From an uncultured Clostridia bacterium (lineage in GTDB: Bacteria; Bacillota; Clostridia; TANB77; CAG-508): 64,000 bases of DNA. Every line of letters starts with the position of its first letter. Within the stretch, counting starts at the first letter, position 1. The position numbers were made by a program, and so were the translations under genes. Of the stretch, positions 1-10,496 are shown piece after piece. The stretch is from positions 96,457 through 160,456 of the forward strand of contig CAMMZC010000002.1 of the NCBI GenBank assembly GCA_946529215.1, read 5' to 3'. The notes beneath the pieces are model-generated. The model was given only the letters and a program-made list of their open reading frames with translations. It did not search any database and was not told the origin of the DNA.

Positions 1-2
1 CA

Positions 3-947
3 GGAGCAACTTATGTATATTCTGTAAAAGAAATAGTAGAGGCCGTTGAAAATCCTGTTCAACAAATAGATTTAGCTTCTGCAAAAAAAATAAACAAAAC
101 TTTAAAAATTGGAGATCAGGTAGATATAGAAATTGTTCCAAAAAATTTTGGAAGAATTGCAGCTCAAACAGCAAAACAAGTTATAGTTCAAAAAATAAGA
201 GAAGCTGAAAGAGAAGTTTTATATACAGAATATAGTGACAAAAAAGGAGAAATAGTATCTGGCTTAATCCAAAAAGCAGACAGAGGTATTGTTATAATGG
301 ACCTTGGCAAGCTTGAAGGAGTTATGCCTGCAAAGGAGCAAATTCCAACAGAAAAATATAGAGTAAATGACAAAATAAAAGCCTATGTAGTAGATGTAGA
401 TAGAGGAGAAAAAGGAGCACCACAAGTAATAATTTCTAGAAGTCATCCAGATTTTGTTAGAAAAATGCTTGAAATAGAAATTCCAGAAATTTATGAAGGA
501 ATAATAGAGGTGAAGAGTGTTTCAAGAGATCCAGGAAAAAGATGTAAAGTTGCAGTTTATTCTCAAGATGAGAATATCGATCCAGTTGGTTCATGTGTAG
601 GACCTAAAGGAATTAGAATTCAAAACATTATAAATGAACTTCATGGTGAAAAAATAGATGTTATTGAATGGAATCCAGATATTTCTACATTTATTGCAGC
701 AGCATTACTTCCAGCTCAAATAATGGCTGTAGATGTTAAAGAAGAAGATAAATTTGCACAAGTAATTGTCGCAGATGACCAACTTTCACTAGCTATAGGT
801 AAAGCAGGACAAAATGCACGCTTAGCAGCAAAACTTACAAATTGGAAAATAGACATTAAATCAGAAACTCAATTTAGAGAATTTTTAGCAAATAGCCAAA
901 ATGAAAAAATTGAAGGAAATGATGAAATGCCAGAAGGAGAGGGATAA
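3..947 (+). CDS. nusA: Transcription termination/antitermination protein NusA, 5' truncated by window edge (frame open from base 3)
   Basis: S1/KH motifs (VGSCVGPKGIRIQNIINELHGEKIDVIEW; LAIGKAGQNARLAAKLTNWKIDI); frame stays open upstream of the listed ORF start; followed by ylxR and infB. Confidence 0.96.
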   Translation, partial: GATYVYSVKEIVEAVENPVQQIDLASAKKINKTLKIGDQVDIEIVPKNFGRIAAQTAKQVIVQKIREAEREVLYTEYSDKKGEIVSGLIQKADRGIVIMDLGKLEGVMPAKEQIPTEKYRVNDKIKAYVVDVDRGEKGAPQVIISRSHPDFVRKMLEIEIPEIYEGIIEVKSVSRDPGKRCKVAVYSQDENIDPVGSCVGPKGIRIQNIINELHGEKIDVIEWNPDISTFIAAALLPAQIMAVDVKEEDKFAQVIVADDQLSLAIGKAGQNARLAAKLTNWKIDIKSETQFREFLANSQNEKIEGNDEMPEGEG

Positions 948-1283
948 GTGAAAAATATACCACAAAGAACATGTATGGGGTGTAATACTAAAAAAGACAA
1001 AAAAGACTTAATTAGAATTGTTAAAAGAACAATTTCAATAGAAACTCAAGATATAGAAAATGTTAATGCATCTAACAGTCCGAGTCAAAATAATAAATAT
1101 GAAATAACAATTGACAAAACAGGAAAACAAGAAGGCAGAGGAGCATATATTTGTAATAGTGTGCAATGTCTAGAAAAAGTAATAAAATCTAAAAGACTTG
1201 AAAGGTCTTTAGGTGTTAAGATATCAGAAGAGATCTATAGTAATTTAAAGAAATTAATTGATGGGGGTGAATTTATTGGGTAA
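948..1283 (+). CDS. ylxR: YlxR/RnpM family (DUF448) protein, GTG start
   Basis: [19 protein letters not shown] and GRGAYIC motifs; between nusA and infB. Confidence 0.92.
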   Translation: MKNIPQRTCMGCNTKKDKKDLIRIVKRTISIETQDIENVNASNSPSQNNKYEITIDKTGKQEGRGAYICNSVQCLEKVIKSKRLERSLGVKISEEIYSNLKKLIDGGEFIG

Positions 1284-4200
1284 AATGAAATTATATGAAT
1301 TAGCAAAAGAATTGAATTTAGCCAGTAAAGATTTACTAAAAATAGCAAGTGAAAATGGAATAGAATTAAAAAGTCATTTAAGCAGTTTAGAAGATGAACA
1401 AGTAGAAAAACTAAGAAAAAGTGTGTCAAAAAATTCTTCTACAGAAACGAAAAAAACAACGCCAAAGAAAGATTTAAAAGAAAATGAAAAAAAGTCAACT
1501 TCAAAAAATGAGTCAGATATTAAAGATGAAAAAAATATAGACGAAAGTAAAAATTCTAAAACATCAAAAAATCAAAAAGATTCTCCTGTTATAATTAGAA
1601 GAGAAGTTATAATAGAAGATAATCAAAAAAGGGAAGCTGTAAAAAAAGAAGAAAAAAAGCCAAACAAAAATCCATTTGTTCAAAGAAATGAAAAAAAAGA
1701 TTTTAAAATAGTTTATAGAAATAAACCTGAAAAGCCAATGACTGTTAGTGAACTTTTTGGTTTGAACAAAAAGAAAGAAGAACCTAAAAAAGAACCAGAA
1801 ATAATACAAGAAAAAGAGGTTAATATAGAAACAAAACCTGAAAATCAAAAAGTAGAAAAAGAAGTAAACACTGAAAAACCTCAAATTCAATCAAATGTAG
1901 AAAATGAAAACAAAGAACATAAAGATGGAGAAAAAGCGCCTAACTTTAGAAATAAAGATAGAAACAATACATTTAGAGATGGAGAAAGAGGTAACAACTT
2001 TAGAGACAGAGAAAAAAATGGTAGTTTCAGAGACAGAAATGTAGAAAGAACAAATAACTTTAGAGATAGAAATGGCGACAGAAATAATAATTTTAGAGAT
2101 AGAAACAATAGTGAAAGAAACAGCTCAGGATTTAATAGAGATAGAAGAAATGGATTTAATCAAAATGGAGAAAGACCTAATGGAGACAGACAAGGCTTTA
2201 ACAGAAATAATAAATTTGGTGGAAGAAGACCTTTAGATGAAAGAGGAATTGAAAAAAATATTAAAGACATAATGGGTGCAGAAACTATAGAAAAAGAAAG
2301 CAGAGAATACAACAAATCTATAGATAAGCAAAAAAATAATAATAAATTTGACGAAAATAGAAATAATAAGAAAAAGTCTAGAAAAGGTCAAAATGAAGAT
2401 ATAAATCAAGGTAAACTTAAGAATCTTAAACAACATGATAGACTTTCAAATATGTTTGAAGATACTTCTGAAGATGGAATGCTTGAGTATTATGATTTAA
2501 CAACTCAAAGAGGAAGAAAAGGCAAGAAGAAAAATGTTAAAGATGAAAACAGAAATAAGCAAAAAATCTTTAAACTAAAAGAAATAACAATTCCAGAATC
2601 TATAAGTGTAAAAGATTTAGCTCAAGAGCTTAAAAAGACAGCTGGAGAAGTTATTATGAAGCTTATGTCTTTAGGAATAATGGCAACATTAAATAATGAA
2701 GTTGATTTTGATACAGCATTTTTAGTTGCAGAAGAATTTGGCGTAACTGCAATTAAGAAGGAAGAAATAAAAGAAGAAGATATTTTATTTGACGATTCAG
2801 CAGACAAAGAAGAAGAATTAGTAGAAAGACCACCTGTAGTAGTTGTTATGGGACACGTTGACCATGGTAAAACCTCACTTCTAGATGCAATTAGAAAAAC
2901 TAATGTAATAGAAGGTGAAGCAGGAGGAATTACACAAGCAATTGGTGCATATAAGGTTAAAATTAATGATAGAGAAATTACATTCTTAGATACACCAGGA
3001 CACGAAGCATTTACAGCAATGCGTGCTAGAGGTGCACAAATTACAGATATTGCAATCTTAATAGTTGCTGCAAATGATGGAGTAATGCCTCAAACTGTAG
3101 AAGCTATAAATCATGCTAAATCTGCAAATATTCCAATAATAGTTGCAGTAAATAAAATAGATTTGCCAGACGCAAACCCTCAAAAAGTTAAAGAAGAATT
3201 AATGCAATATGAATTAGTTCCTGAAGAATGGGGGGGAGATACAATATTTGTAGAAATTTCTGCAAAGAAAAATATAAATATTGACCAATTACTAGAAATG
3301 GTGCTATTACAAGCAGATGTATTGGAACTAAAAGCAAATCCAAATAAACAAGCAAAAGGTGTTGTAATAGAAGCAAGACTTGACAAAGGAAAAGGTGCTA
3401 TTGCTTCACTTCTAGTTCAAAGAGGAAAACTTGACGCAGGAGATACAATAGTTGTAGGTTCAACAATAGGTAGAATTCGTTCAATGACAAATGACAAGGG
3501 TAAAAAAGTAAAATCAGCTGGACCATCTACACCTGTTGAGGTTATGGGATTAACAGAAGTACCACAAGCTGGAGATACTTTCTATGAAGTAAAAGATGAA
3601 AAAATGGCAAAACATTTAATAGAAAGAAGAAAACGTCAAGAAAGAGAAAAATCTATAAATGCTATGCAAGCAGTAACTTTAGACAATTTATTTAGCCAAA
3701 TGGAAAAAGGCAACTTAAAACAACTTAACTTAATTGTAAAAGCTGATGTACAAGGTTCTGTAGAAGCATTAAAACAATCATTAGAAAAATTAAGTAATGA
3801 TGAAGTAAGAGTAAAGGTTATCCACGCAGCAGCAGGAGCAGTTACAGAATCAGATGTAACTCTTGCAAAAGTTTCAAATGCAATTATAATCGCATTTAAT
3901 GTAAGACCTGTTGCAACTGCAAAACAAGAAGCTGAAAAAGATGAAGTAGAAATAAAACAATACTCTGTAATTTATCATGCAATAGAAGATGTTGAATCAG
4001 CTATGAAAGGAATGCTTGATCCTAAATATGAAGAAGAACTTATTGGTACTGCAGAAGTTCGCCAAGTGTTCAAGATTTCAAATGTTGGTACTATTGCAGG
4101 TTGTATGGTTCTTACAGGAAAAATCGAAAGAAATGCTGGAGTTAGAGTTATCCGTGATGATGTTGTAATTCACGAAGGTAAACTTGTTTCTCTAAAACGT

Positions 4201-4323
4201 TTCAAAGATGATGTTAAAGAAGTTGCAAAAGACTTTGAGTGTGGTATTCAAATTGAAAAATATAATGACTTGAAGGAAAATGATGTGATTGAGGCTTTTG
4301 TAATGAAGGAGATTAAGAGGTAG
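1276..4323 (+). CDS. infB: Translation initiation factor IF-2 (start TTG 1276 or ATG 1285; listed ORF opens at 1258)
   Basis: GTPase motifs [26 protein letters not shown]2_N domains; Arg/Asn-rich N-terminal linker. Confidence 0.97.
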   Translation: MGKMKLYELAKELNLASKDLLKIASENGIELKSHLSSLEDEQVEKLRKSVSKNSSTETKKTTPKKDLKENEKKSTSKNESDIKDEKNIDESKNSKTSKNQKDSPVIIRREVIIEDNQKREAVKKEEKKPNKNPFVQRNEKKDFKIVYRNKPEKPMTVSELFGLNKKKEEPKKEPEIIQEKEVNIETKPENQKVEKEVNTEKPQIQSNVENENKEHKDGEKAPNFRNKDRNNTFRDGERGNNFRDREKNGSFRDRNVERTNNFRDRNGDRNNNFRDRNNSERNSSGFNRDRRNGFNQNGERPNGDRQGFNRNNKFGGRRPLDERGIEKNIKDIMGAETIEKESREYNKSIDKQKNNNKFDENRNNKKKSRKGQNEDINQGKLKNLKQHDRLSNMFEDTSEDGMLEYYDLTTQRGRKGKKKNVKDENRNKQKIFKLKEITIPESISVKDLAQELKKTAGEVIMKLMSLGIMATLNNEVDFDTAFLVAEEFGVTAIKKEEIKEEDILFDDSADKEEELVERPPVVVVMGHVDHGKTSLLDAIRKTNVIEGEAGGITQAIGAYKVKINDREITFLDTPGHEAFTAMRARGAQITDIAILIVAANDGVMPQTVEAINHAKSANIPIIVAVNKIDLPDANPQKVKEELMQYELVPEEWGGDTIFVEISAKKNINIDQLLEMVLLQADVLELKANPNKQAKGVVIEARLDKGKGAIASLLVQRGKLDAGDTIVVGSTIGRIRSMTNDKGKKVKSAGPSTPVEVMGLTEVPQAGDTFYEVKDEKMAKHLIERRKRQEREKSINAMQAVTLDNLFSQMEKGNLKQLNLIVKADVQGSVEALKQSLEKLSNDEVRVKVIHAAAGAVTESDVTLAKVSNAIIIAFNVRPVATAKQEAEKDEVEIKQYSVIYHAIEDVESAMKGMLDPKYEEELIGTAEVRQVFKISNVGTIAGCMVLTGKIERNAGVRVIRDDVVIHEGKLVSLKRFKDDVKEVAKDFECGIQIEKYNDLKENDVIEAFVMKEIKR

Positions 4324-4335
4324 GAGAAAATAGCT

Positions 4336-4533
4336 ATGGAAGAAAATAAAACATTTGAAGAAAGAAGAAAAACATTCTCTGGCAGACTAGGTTTGCTAAC
4401 ATCAAGTGAATGCCCAGGAAAAGCTGACTATGTAGAAGGCATGATTACAACAAACAGATCAAAACCTAGGAAAAATATGGATATAGCGCAAGTGAATGCT
4501 CGAGAGATAGCAAAAAATCGGAGTAATTATTAG
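4336..4533 (+). CDS. Small hypothetical protein (65 aa)
   Basis: ORF with plausible RBS (aggag) between infB and rbfA; no family recognised. Confidence 0.6.
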   Translation: MEENKTFEERRKTFSGRLGLLTSSECPGKADYVEGMITTNRSKPRKNMDIAQVNAREIAKNRSNY

Positions 4534-4682
4534 TGACCCACAAAACAAAGACTACATTTTAACTATGTGTAATAATTATGAAGAGTGGATACAATAGATA
4601 GAAACTACTTTAATAATAAATAAAAAAGGAATATTACATTATAAAATGGAAAAGAGAAATAATTGTATTAGGAGTGATTAAA

Positions 4683-4973
4683 ATGTCAAACACTAAATCA
4701 GATGATAATAAAGATACTAAATTCGGAACAATTGGAATAGCATGGGCTCCAACTATTTCTACGGACGTAGTAAAAAGAATAACAGATGCAGAAGAATTTC
4801 GTGAAGACATAAAGAAGAAAGCAAAAAATATACAATCACCTAATAATTATGAATATAGAAATATTGTGCATAAAGAATCACATATAGGAGGTGGTTTTAT
4901 ACCACCTACAGAATATGAATTAGGAAAAACTTTTTACGATAAAGATGAAATATTGTATAAAGGATATAGATAG
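4683..4973 (+). CDS. Hypothetical protein (about 96 aa; ATG at 4683 after ttaggagtg)
   Basis: ORF with RBS, same strand, just upstream of rbfA. Confidence 0.65.
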   Translation: MSNTKSDDNKDTKFGTIGIAWAPTISTDVVKRITDAEEFREDIKKKAKNIQSPNNYEYRNIVHKESHIGGGFIPPTEYELGKTFYDKDEILYKGYR

Positions 4974-4981
4974 GAGGGCTT

Positions 4982-5335
4982 ATGCAAAAAAAAGCAACTA
5001 ATAGAATGCAAAAAGTTGATGAAGAGTTTAAAAGAGAATTAAGTAAAATTATAGACCAAGACTTAAAGAATCCAAATATAACTGGATTAATAAGTGTAAC
5101 AAAAGTAAAGACTTCTTCAGATTTAAAAAGTGCAAGAGTATATATAAGTATTTTAGGCAGTAAATCTAAAAAAAATACTATGGAGGGCTTAAAAAATGCA
5201 AGTGGTTTTATAAGAACAGAACTTGCTAAAAGAGTTAATTTAAGATATACTCCAGAACTTGTATTTGAATTAGATGAGACATTAGAATATGGAGCTAAAA
5301 TAGATAGTATTTTGAAGGAGCTAAATAATAAGTAA
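4982..5335 (+). CDS. rbfA: Ribosome-binding factor A
   Basis: RMQKVDEEFKRELSKII...LRYTPELVFELDETLEYGAKID, typical RbfA. Confidence 0.95.
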   Translation: MQKKATNRMQKVDEEFKRELSKIIDQDLKNPNITGLISVTKVKTSSDLKSARVYISILGSKSKKNTMEGLKNASGFIRTELAKRVNLRYTPELVFELDETLEYGAKIDSILKELNNK

Positions 5336-5344
5336 TGTATTAGA

Positions 5345-5440
5345 TTTGAATATATAAGTATTTTTCGAATAATCTTAGCTAACTTTCATTTAACGCTAAA
5401 AAATTCTAACTAATTTTCTCAAAATGCTTATATATTCAAA
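5345..5440. repeat. Dispersed MITE-like element, copy A, with 14-bp perfect terminal inverted repeats
   Basis: TTTGAATATATAAG (5345-5358) versus CTTATATATTCAAA (5427-5440); homologous stretches at 33622 and 61201. Confidence 0.8.
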
Positions 5441-5471
5441 CACGAAAATTATAAAAAAATAGGAGGAAGTA

Positions 5472-6428
5472 ATGACTCTAGATAATATATTAGAAGAAAT
5501 AAAAAAAGCAGAAAAAATAGTAATTTTAACACATGAGTTGCCAGATGGAGACGCAATGGGGAGCAGTTTGGCTTTAATGCTTGCTTTAAAAAGTATTGGA
5601 AAAAATCCAGATGTAGTTATTCCTAAGTTTTCAAATTGTTTTAGTTTCTTACCGGGAATACCAGAGCTTAAGGAAGAATCTGATGTAGAAAAGTATGATT
5701 TAGCAATTGCTTTAGATTGTGCAGATGGCAAGATACTATGTGGATATGAAAAATACTTTGAAAAAGCTAAAACTAAAATTGTAATAGATCATCATGGTAG
5801 TAACAAAATGTATGGGGATATAAATTTTGTAAATCCAGTGTCTCCTGCATGTTGTGAAGTTTTAATTGGTATGTTTGATTATTTTGAAATAGAAATAACA
5901 AAAGATATCGGAACATGCCTAATTACTGGAATTATAACAGATACAGGTGGATTTGACTATAATGTAAATCCAGAAACTTTTGATTTTGCTGCAATGCTAT
6001 TACGTAAAGGAATAAAAATTTCTGATGTTTACACAAAAGTTCTTAGAACTAAAACTAGAGCAAACTTTGAACTTAGAAGAATTGCAAATGACAGAATGGA
6101 ATTTTTGGAAGATGGAAAAGTTGCTTTTACATACATAACAAATGCTGATGAGGAAAAATTTGGGGCAAAAACAGGAGATCATGAAGGTTTGGTAGAAATA
6201 GGAAGAGATGTAGAAGGTGTTGAAGTTTCTGTATTTTTACACGAAATTCCTGGAAAAATAAATGGTTTTAAAATTTCACTTAGATCTAAAGAATATGTTA
6301 ATGTCTCTGATGTATGTATTATGTTTGGTGGTGGCGGACATATAAGAGCTGCAGGAGCTTTTTGCCTTGGAACCGCTGAACAAATAAAAGAAAAAGTTTT
6401 AGCAGAGATAAGAAAACAATTAAAATAA
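5472..6428 (+). CDS. nrnA: DHH/DHHA1 family bifunctional oligoribonuclease/pAp phosphatase (NrnA)
   Basis: HELPDGDAMGSS, IDHHGSN, GGGGHIRAAGA motifs; between rbfA and truB. Confidence 0.93.
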   Translation: MTLDNILEEIKKAEKIVILTHELPDGDAMGSSLALMLALKSIGKNPDVVIPKFSNCFSFLPGIPELKEESDVEKYDLAIALDCADGKILCGYEKYFEKAKTKIVIDHHGSNKMYGDINFVNPVSPACCEVLIGMFDYFEIEITKDIGTCLITGIITDTGGFDYNVNPETFDFAAMLLRKGIKISDVYTKVLRTKTRANFELRRIANDRMEFLEDGKVAFTYITNADEEKFGAKTGDHEGLVEIGRDVEGVEVSVFLHEIPGKINGFKISLRSKEYVNVSDVCIMFGGGGHIRAAGAFCLGTAEQIKEKVLAEIRKQLK

Positions 6429-6437
6429 TGAAGATAA

Positions 6438-6463
6438 ATGCAAGGGGTTTTCTTGCATTTTTT
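6438..6463 (+). terminator. Intrinsic terminator after nrnA
   Basis: ATGCAAG-GGGTTTT-CTTGCATTTTTT. Confidence 0.8.
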
Positions 6464-6568
6464 CTATTTCTAGTGTAAAATAAATTTAACAAAAAAAGAG
6501 AAATGTGTGTGATATAGATTGCTTAAAAATTAACATTAGGTATATAATAAAAGAAGGAGGCAAGCACA

Positions 6569-6802
6569 ATGCAAGGAATTGGAATAGGTGAAAGTGATTT
6601 CAAATTTTTAAAATCATTTTTTAGAGCCACATTTAAAGATAATCAATATATGGAAAAAACAATAGAAGAAACGATTGCTAATGCTAAAAAACAAATAGAA
6701 GATAAAAAATATGAAACTTCTTTAAGAGAAAGGGGTTTTACAAATATTACAAAAATGGTTTTTGCATTTGATGGAAAAGATGCAAGGATAGAGGAATATT
6801 AA
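6569..6802 (+). CDS. Small hypothetical protein (77 aa)
   Basis: RBS (gaaggagg) and ORF abutting truB. Confidence 0.7.
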   Translation: MQGIGIGESDFKFLKSFFRATFKDNQYMEKTIEETIANAKKQIEDKKYETSLRERGFTNITKMVFAFDGKDARIEEY

Positions 6803-7663
6803 ATGGATGGTATAATTATAATAAATAAAGAACAAGGTTACACATCAAATGATGTAGTGCAAATAATAAAAAAGAAATTTAATGAGAAAGTTGGACATAC
6901 TGGAACACTAGACCCAATGGCAACAGGGGTTTTGCCTATTTTAGTAGGAAAAGGAACATTGCTTTCAAAGTATTTAATAAATCATGACAAAATATATACA
7001 GCTACTTTAAAATTAGGGATAAAAACCGACACAGGAGATATTACAGGAAATGTAATAGAAGAAAAAATTGTTGATGAGAATTGTTTGAAAGAAGAGAATA
7101 TTATAAAAGTGTTAGAAGAAATAAAAGGGGAGCAAGAACAAACACCACCTATGTATTCTGCAATTAAAGTTAATGGCAAAAAGCTATATGAATATGCAAG
7201 AAAGGGTCTTACAATTGATGTAGCTCCTCGAAAAATAAATATATATAATACAGAAATTTTATATATAGATAAGCAAAATAAAGAAATTAGGTTTAAAGTT
7301 AGTTGCTCAAAAGGTACATATATTAGAACTTTATGCGAAACAGTTGCAAAAAAGCTTGGAACGATTGGTACAATGAGCGCTCTAGTAAGAGAAAAAGTTG
7401 GAGATTTTGAAATAAGTGAAGCAATAAAACTAAGTGATATAAAAGCGGACTATAATGATGATAAGCTTATTTCAATAGAAAAGTTTTTTCAAAATAAAGA
7501 TGAGATTTTACTTTCTCCCCGTTCTTTTGTTGCATTTATAAATGGTGTAAAACTTATGGCAGACAATATAGATGGAGTGTATAGAATATATAATTCAAAC
7601 AAAGAATTTGTAGGAATTGGAATAGTAAAAAATGGAATTCTAAAAAGAGATATTGTAATTTAA
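6803..7663 (+). CDS. truB: tRNA pseudouridine(55) synthase TruB
   Basis: GHTGTLDPMATGVLPILVGKGT catalytic motif. Confidence 0.97.
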   Translation: MDGIIIINKEQGYTSNDVVQIIKKKFNEKVGHTGTLDPMATGVLPILVGKGTLLSKYLINHDKIYTATLKLGIKTDTGDITGNVIEEKIVDENCLKEENIIKVLEEIKGEQEQTPPMYSAIKVNGKKLYEYARKGLTIDVAPRKINIYNTEILYIDKQNKEIRFKVSCSKGTYIRTLCETVAKKLGTIGTMSALVREKVGDFEISEAIKLSDIKADYNDDKLISIEKFFQNKDEILLSPRSFVAFINGVKLMADNIDGVYRIYNSNKEFVGIGIVKNGILKRDIVI

Positions 7664-7736
7664 AAAGTAATTTGGTAAAATAATAATAGAATACATCAAA
7701 TTATATAAAACATCTATAGTAAAGGAGGAGAAACTG

Positions 7737-8858
7737 ATGAAAAGAATAATTGGAACATTTTTTTTATTTTTAACAATGTTAGTATTAATAGCAGGATTAT
7801 TATTTGTTGGTTGGGCAATATATAATGATATGTTTGTTGGGGATGTAGTACAAACGCTTCATACAGATGAAAATATGGTTGCAATTGATCAAGGGGAACA
7901 TATAACAAAAGTACAAAAAAAATCTATAGTTGATACTCTTACCGACATATTTACAACAGACGAGGAAGTGGTGAAAGACTATTCGGCAGAAGGATCTGTT
8001 GGAAAATATTTTTATGAACAATTATCAAATACACAAAAAGTTATATATAATGGACTTCAAGAAAGCAAAAGCAAATTAATGACAGGAACTTACAGAATTG
8101 AGTTTGGTAATAAATTTTATAGTGTTTTAAGCCAAGAAAATGGTAGTAAAGTTCTAGGAGATGACTATCAAACAGCAATAGAAGCTTTTACACATGACAA
8201 TGCAGATTTATTTTTTATAGATATTTCTAAAATGTATTTAAATATGGAGACAAAGAAAAAGGGATTTAAAACAACATATAATGTATATATAGCTCCAGAT
8301 GAAGGAAAAAATTATTATGCAAAAGGCTTTAATTCTGAATATGATGTAAGGATAGCAATTCAAAAAATAGAACAAGAAAGAGATTATATAAAATCGAAAC
8401 TTACAGGAAATACATACAAAGATGTAAAAAAAATACATGATTATTTAATAGATAATGTAGAATATGATGAAAAGGGTGAAAGCATTGGAACATATACAAT
8501 TTATGGGGCATTAGTAGATAAAAAGTGTGTATGTGAGGGCTATACAAGAGCTTTTAAATATATTGCAGATTCTGTAGGAATAAAATGTGTAATTATGCAA
8601 GGAACAGCAACAAACACTCAAGGAAAAACGGAAAAACATGCTTGGAATGCAGTAAGAGTTGGAAAATCTTGGTATTTAATTGATTCAACATGGGATGACC
8701 CTATTATTGTTGGAAGAGGTGTTGTTTTAAGAAGCACTCACTATAAATACTTTCTAAAAGGTTCAAGTACATTTAATAAAGATCATATATTAGAAAAACA
8801 ATTTACAAATGGAGGAAAAGTTTTTTCTTATCCAACTATAAGTGCAACAGACTATTAG
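7737..8858 (+). CDS. Membrane-anchored transglutaminase-like (cysteine protease-fold) protein
   Basis: N-terminal TM segment; C..EGYTRAFKYIADSVGIKC, HAWNAVRVGKSWYLIDSTWDDP (Cys/His/Asp triad pattern). Confidence 0.87.
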   Translation: MKRIIGTFFLFLTMLVLIAGLLFVGWAIYNDMFVGDVVQTLHTDENMVAIDQGEHITKVQKKSIVDTLTDIFTTDEEVVKDYSAEGSVGKYFYEQLSNTQKVIYNGLQESKSKLMTGTYRIEFGNKFYSVLSQENGSKVLGDDYQTAIEAFTHDNADLFFIDISKMYLNMETKKKGFKTTYNVYIAPDEGKNYYAKGFNSEYDVRIAIQKIEQERDYIKSKLTGNTYKDVKKIHDYLIDNVEYDEKGESIGTYTIYGALVDKKCVCEGYTRAFKYIADSVGIKCVIMQGTATNTQGKTEKHAWNAVRVGKSWYLIDSTWDDPIIVGRGVVLRSTHYKYFLKGSSTFNKDHILEKQFTNGGKVFSYPTISATDY

Positions 8859-9408
8859 ATTTATTTTAGGTCCCTTTTGGAGACTTCCTTTTCCGTATAT
8901 AAAAAGATAAAGTTTCCTATATTCGTGCGGTTGCTTTGCAACCTGCACATATGGCGAAGCCACTTTTCTTATAAAATTGCTTTTTAATAATATTGCAAAA
9001 AAAAATTGAATGAATTCACTTATAGATTAATTATTTATACAAAAATTTGTAAACGATTTTTTTAAGTAAAATGTTAACGTCAGACTATAACAATAAATAT
9101 GAATAAAAGCGATTAAAAATGGGTTTGATGAGATATATCGAATTGGATATACTAAAAAAACATTTTAGTGCTTGAAATTACATAAGAATTGATCCTGAGA
9201 TTACACCCAATTTTGGGGGTGCGTCGAAATTTTTTCTAAAAAATAATATATTTGTATGGATAAATATAAGGTAAATTTACTTAATCACGCTCTTTTTGTT
9301 CGGACTGAGGAAAAAAGGAACCCAAAACTTCAAAAAACTTACAATTATACTTGACTAAATGCTAAAAAAATGATATATTATTAGGTATAGAGTAAATAGA
9401 CAAAAAAT

Positions 9409-9483
9409 GGCCCCTTGGTCAAGCGGTTAAGACGCCGCCCTCTCAAGGCGGAATCATGGGTTCGATTCCCGTAGGGGTCACCA
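9409..9483 (+). tRNA. tRNA-Glu, anticodon CTC, CCA encoded
   Basis: GGCCCCT...CCGCC-CTCTCAA-GGCGG...GGTTCGATTCCC...AGGGGTCACCA folds as cloverleaf; loop CTCTCAA gives anticodon CTC. Confidence 0.95.
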
Positions 9484-9502
9484 AAATATTTCGGAGAAGC
9501 TT

Positions 9503-9964
9503 ATGAAAAAAAGTATTAGTTTAAATGTTTACAAAAATATTGTTATAGCAATTGCTATAATGATTTATTTTATTGGAATAAATTCAATGTATTACAAATT
9601 AGAAAAAAATAGTTTATTAAGTATCTTAAAAGTATTGAGTATTGTAATTTTATTTGCGGGGATAATAATTCTAGAAATAGCATATAGAAAAGATAATGGC
9701 AAATTAGGGATAAATTCACTAGAAGTTATATTTTTGGCTGGCCATACTTTATCTATAGCACATATTGTAGAACTTCATAAATTTGGATTTGCAAATTACA
9801 TATTAGTGTCATCATATATATTTTCAATATATTATTTGTTTAAAGCTGTATTTATATATACAAAAGAAAGAAAAGATTATCTTAATAGTTTAAGTGATAT
9901 AAAAGAAATTGTAGCTAATGAGCCAGTAAAAAAAGAAGCTACTAAGAAGGGAGAAAAGATATAA
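9503..9964 (+). CDS. Hypothetical membrane protein (about 4 TM helices)
   Basis: Hydrophobic segments; start 20 bp after tRNA-Glu; overlaps remA by 1 bp. Confidence 0.75.
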   Translation: MKKSISLNVYKNIVIAIAIMIYFIGINSMYYKLEKNSLLSILKVLSIVILFAGIIILEIAYRKDNGKLGINSLEVIFLAGHTLSIAHIVELHKFGFANYILVSSYIFSIYYLFKAVFIYTKERKDYLNSLSDIKEIVANEPVKKEATKKGEKI

Positions 9965-10230
9965 TGAAACTTATTAATATAGGATTTGGCAATATTGTTG
10001 CTTTAGATAGGATAGTTTCAATTGTTAGCCCTGAGTCTGCTCCTATAAAAAGAATGGTACAAGAAGCAAAAGATAGTAAAATGGCTGTAGATGCCACTTA
10101 TGGTAGAAAAACAAGGGCAGTTATTATTACGGATTCAGGTCATGTTGTTTTATCTGCAATACAACCTGAAACAATTGCTGCAAGAATCGATAAAGACATT
10201 ACAGAGAAATTAGAGAAGGGTGGAGAATAA
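9964..10230 (+). CDS. remA: RemA/DUF370 family extracellular matrix regulator
   Basis: [35 protein letters not shown]. Confidence 0.94.
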   Translation: MKLINIGFGNIVALDRIVSIVSPESAPIKRMVQEAKDSKMAVDATYGRKTRAVIITDSGHVVLSAIQPETIAARIDKDITEKLEKGGE

Positions 10231-10231
10231 A

Positions 10232-10420
10232 ATGATAGTTGAACCAACTGTTAATGAATTATTAAAACATGCAGAGAACAGATATGCATTAGTAATTGCT
10301 GCATCAAGAAGAGCAAGAGATATTGCAAAAGGTGATAAACCTTTAATAACTACAGACGATAAATCGCCTGTAACAATTGCTGCAGAAGAAATAGCAGATG
10401 ATAAAGTATTTATTGTTTAA
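10232..10420 (+). CDS. rpoZ: RNA polymerase omega subunit (ATG 10232)
   Basis: MIVEPTVNELLKHAENRYALVIAASRRAREI-type omega motif; adjacent to remA and gmk-like gene. Confidence 0.9.
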   Translation: MIVEPTVNELLKHAENRYALVIAASRRARDIAKGDKPLITTDDKSPVTIAAEEIADDKVFIV

Positions 10421-10433
10421 AAATATATGGAAA

Positions 10434-10474
10434 AGCGCGGACTGAGATGAGTTTATAAAACAGTTCGCTTTTTT
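10434..10474 (+). terminator. Terminator/attenuator-like hairpin between rpoZ and gmk-like gene
   Basis: AGCGCGGACTG...CAGTTCGCTTTTTT. Confidence 0.6.
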
Positions 10475-10496
10475 AATATAAAGGGGAGTATAAATT

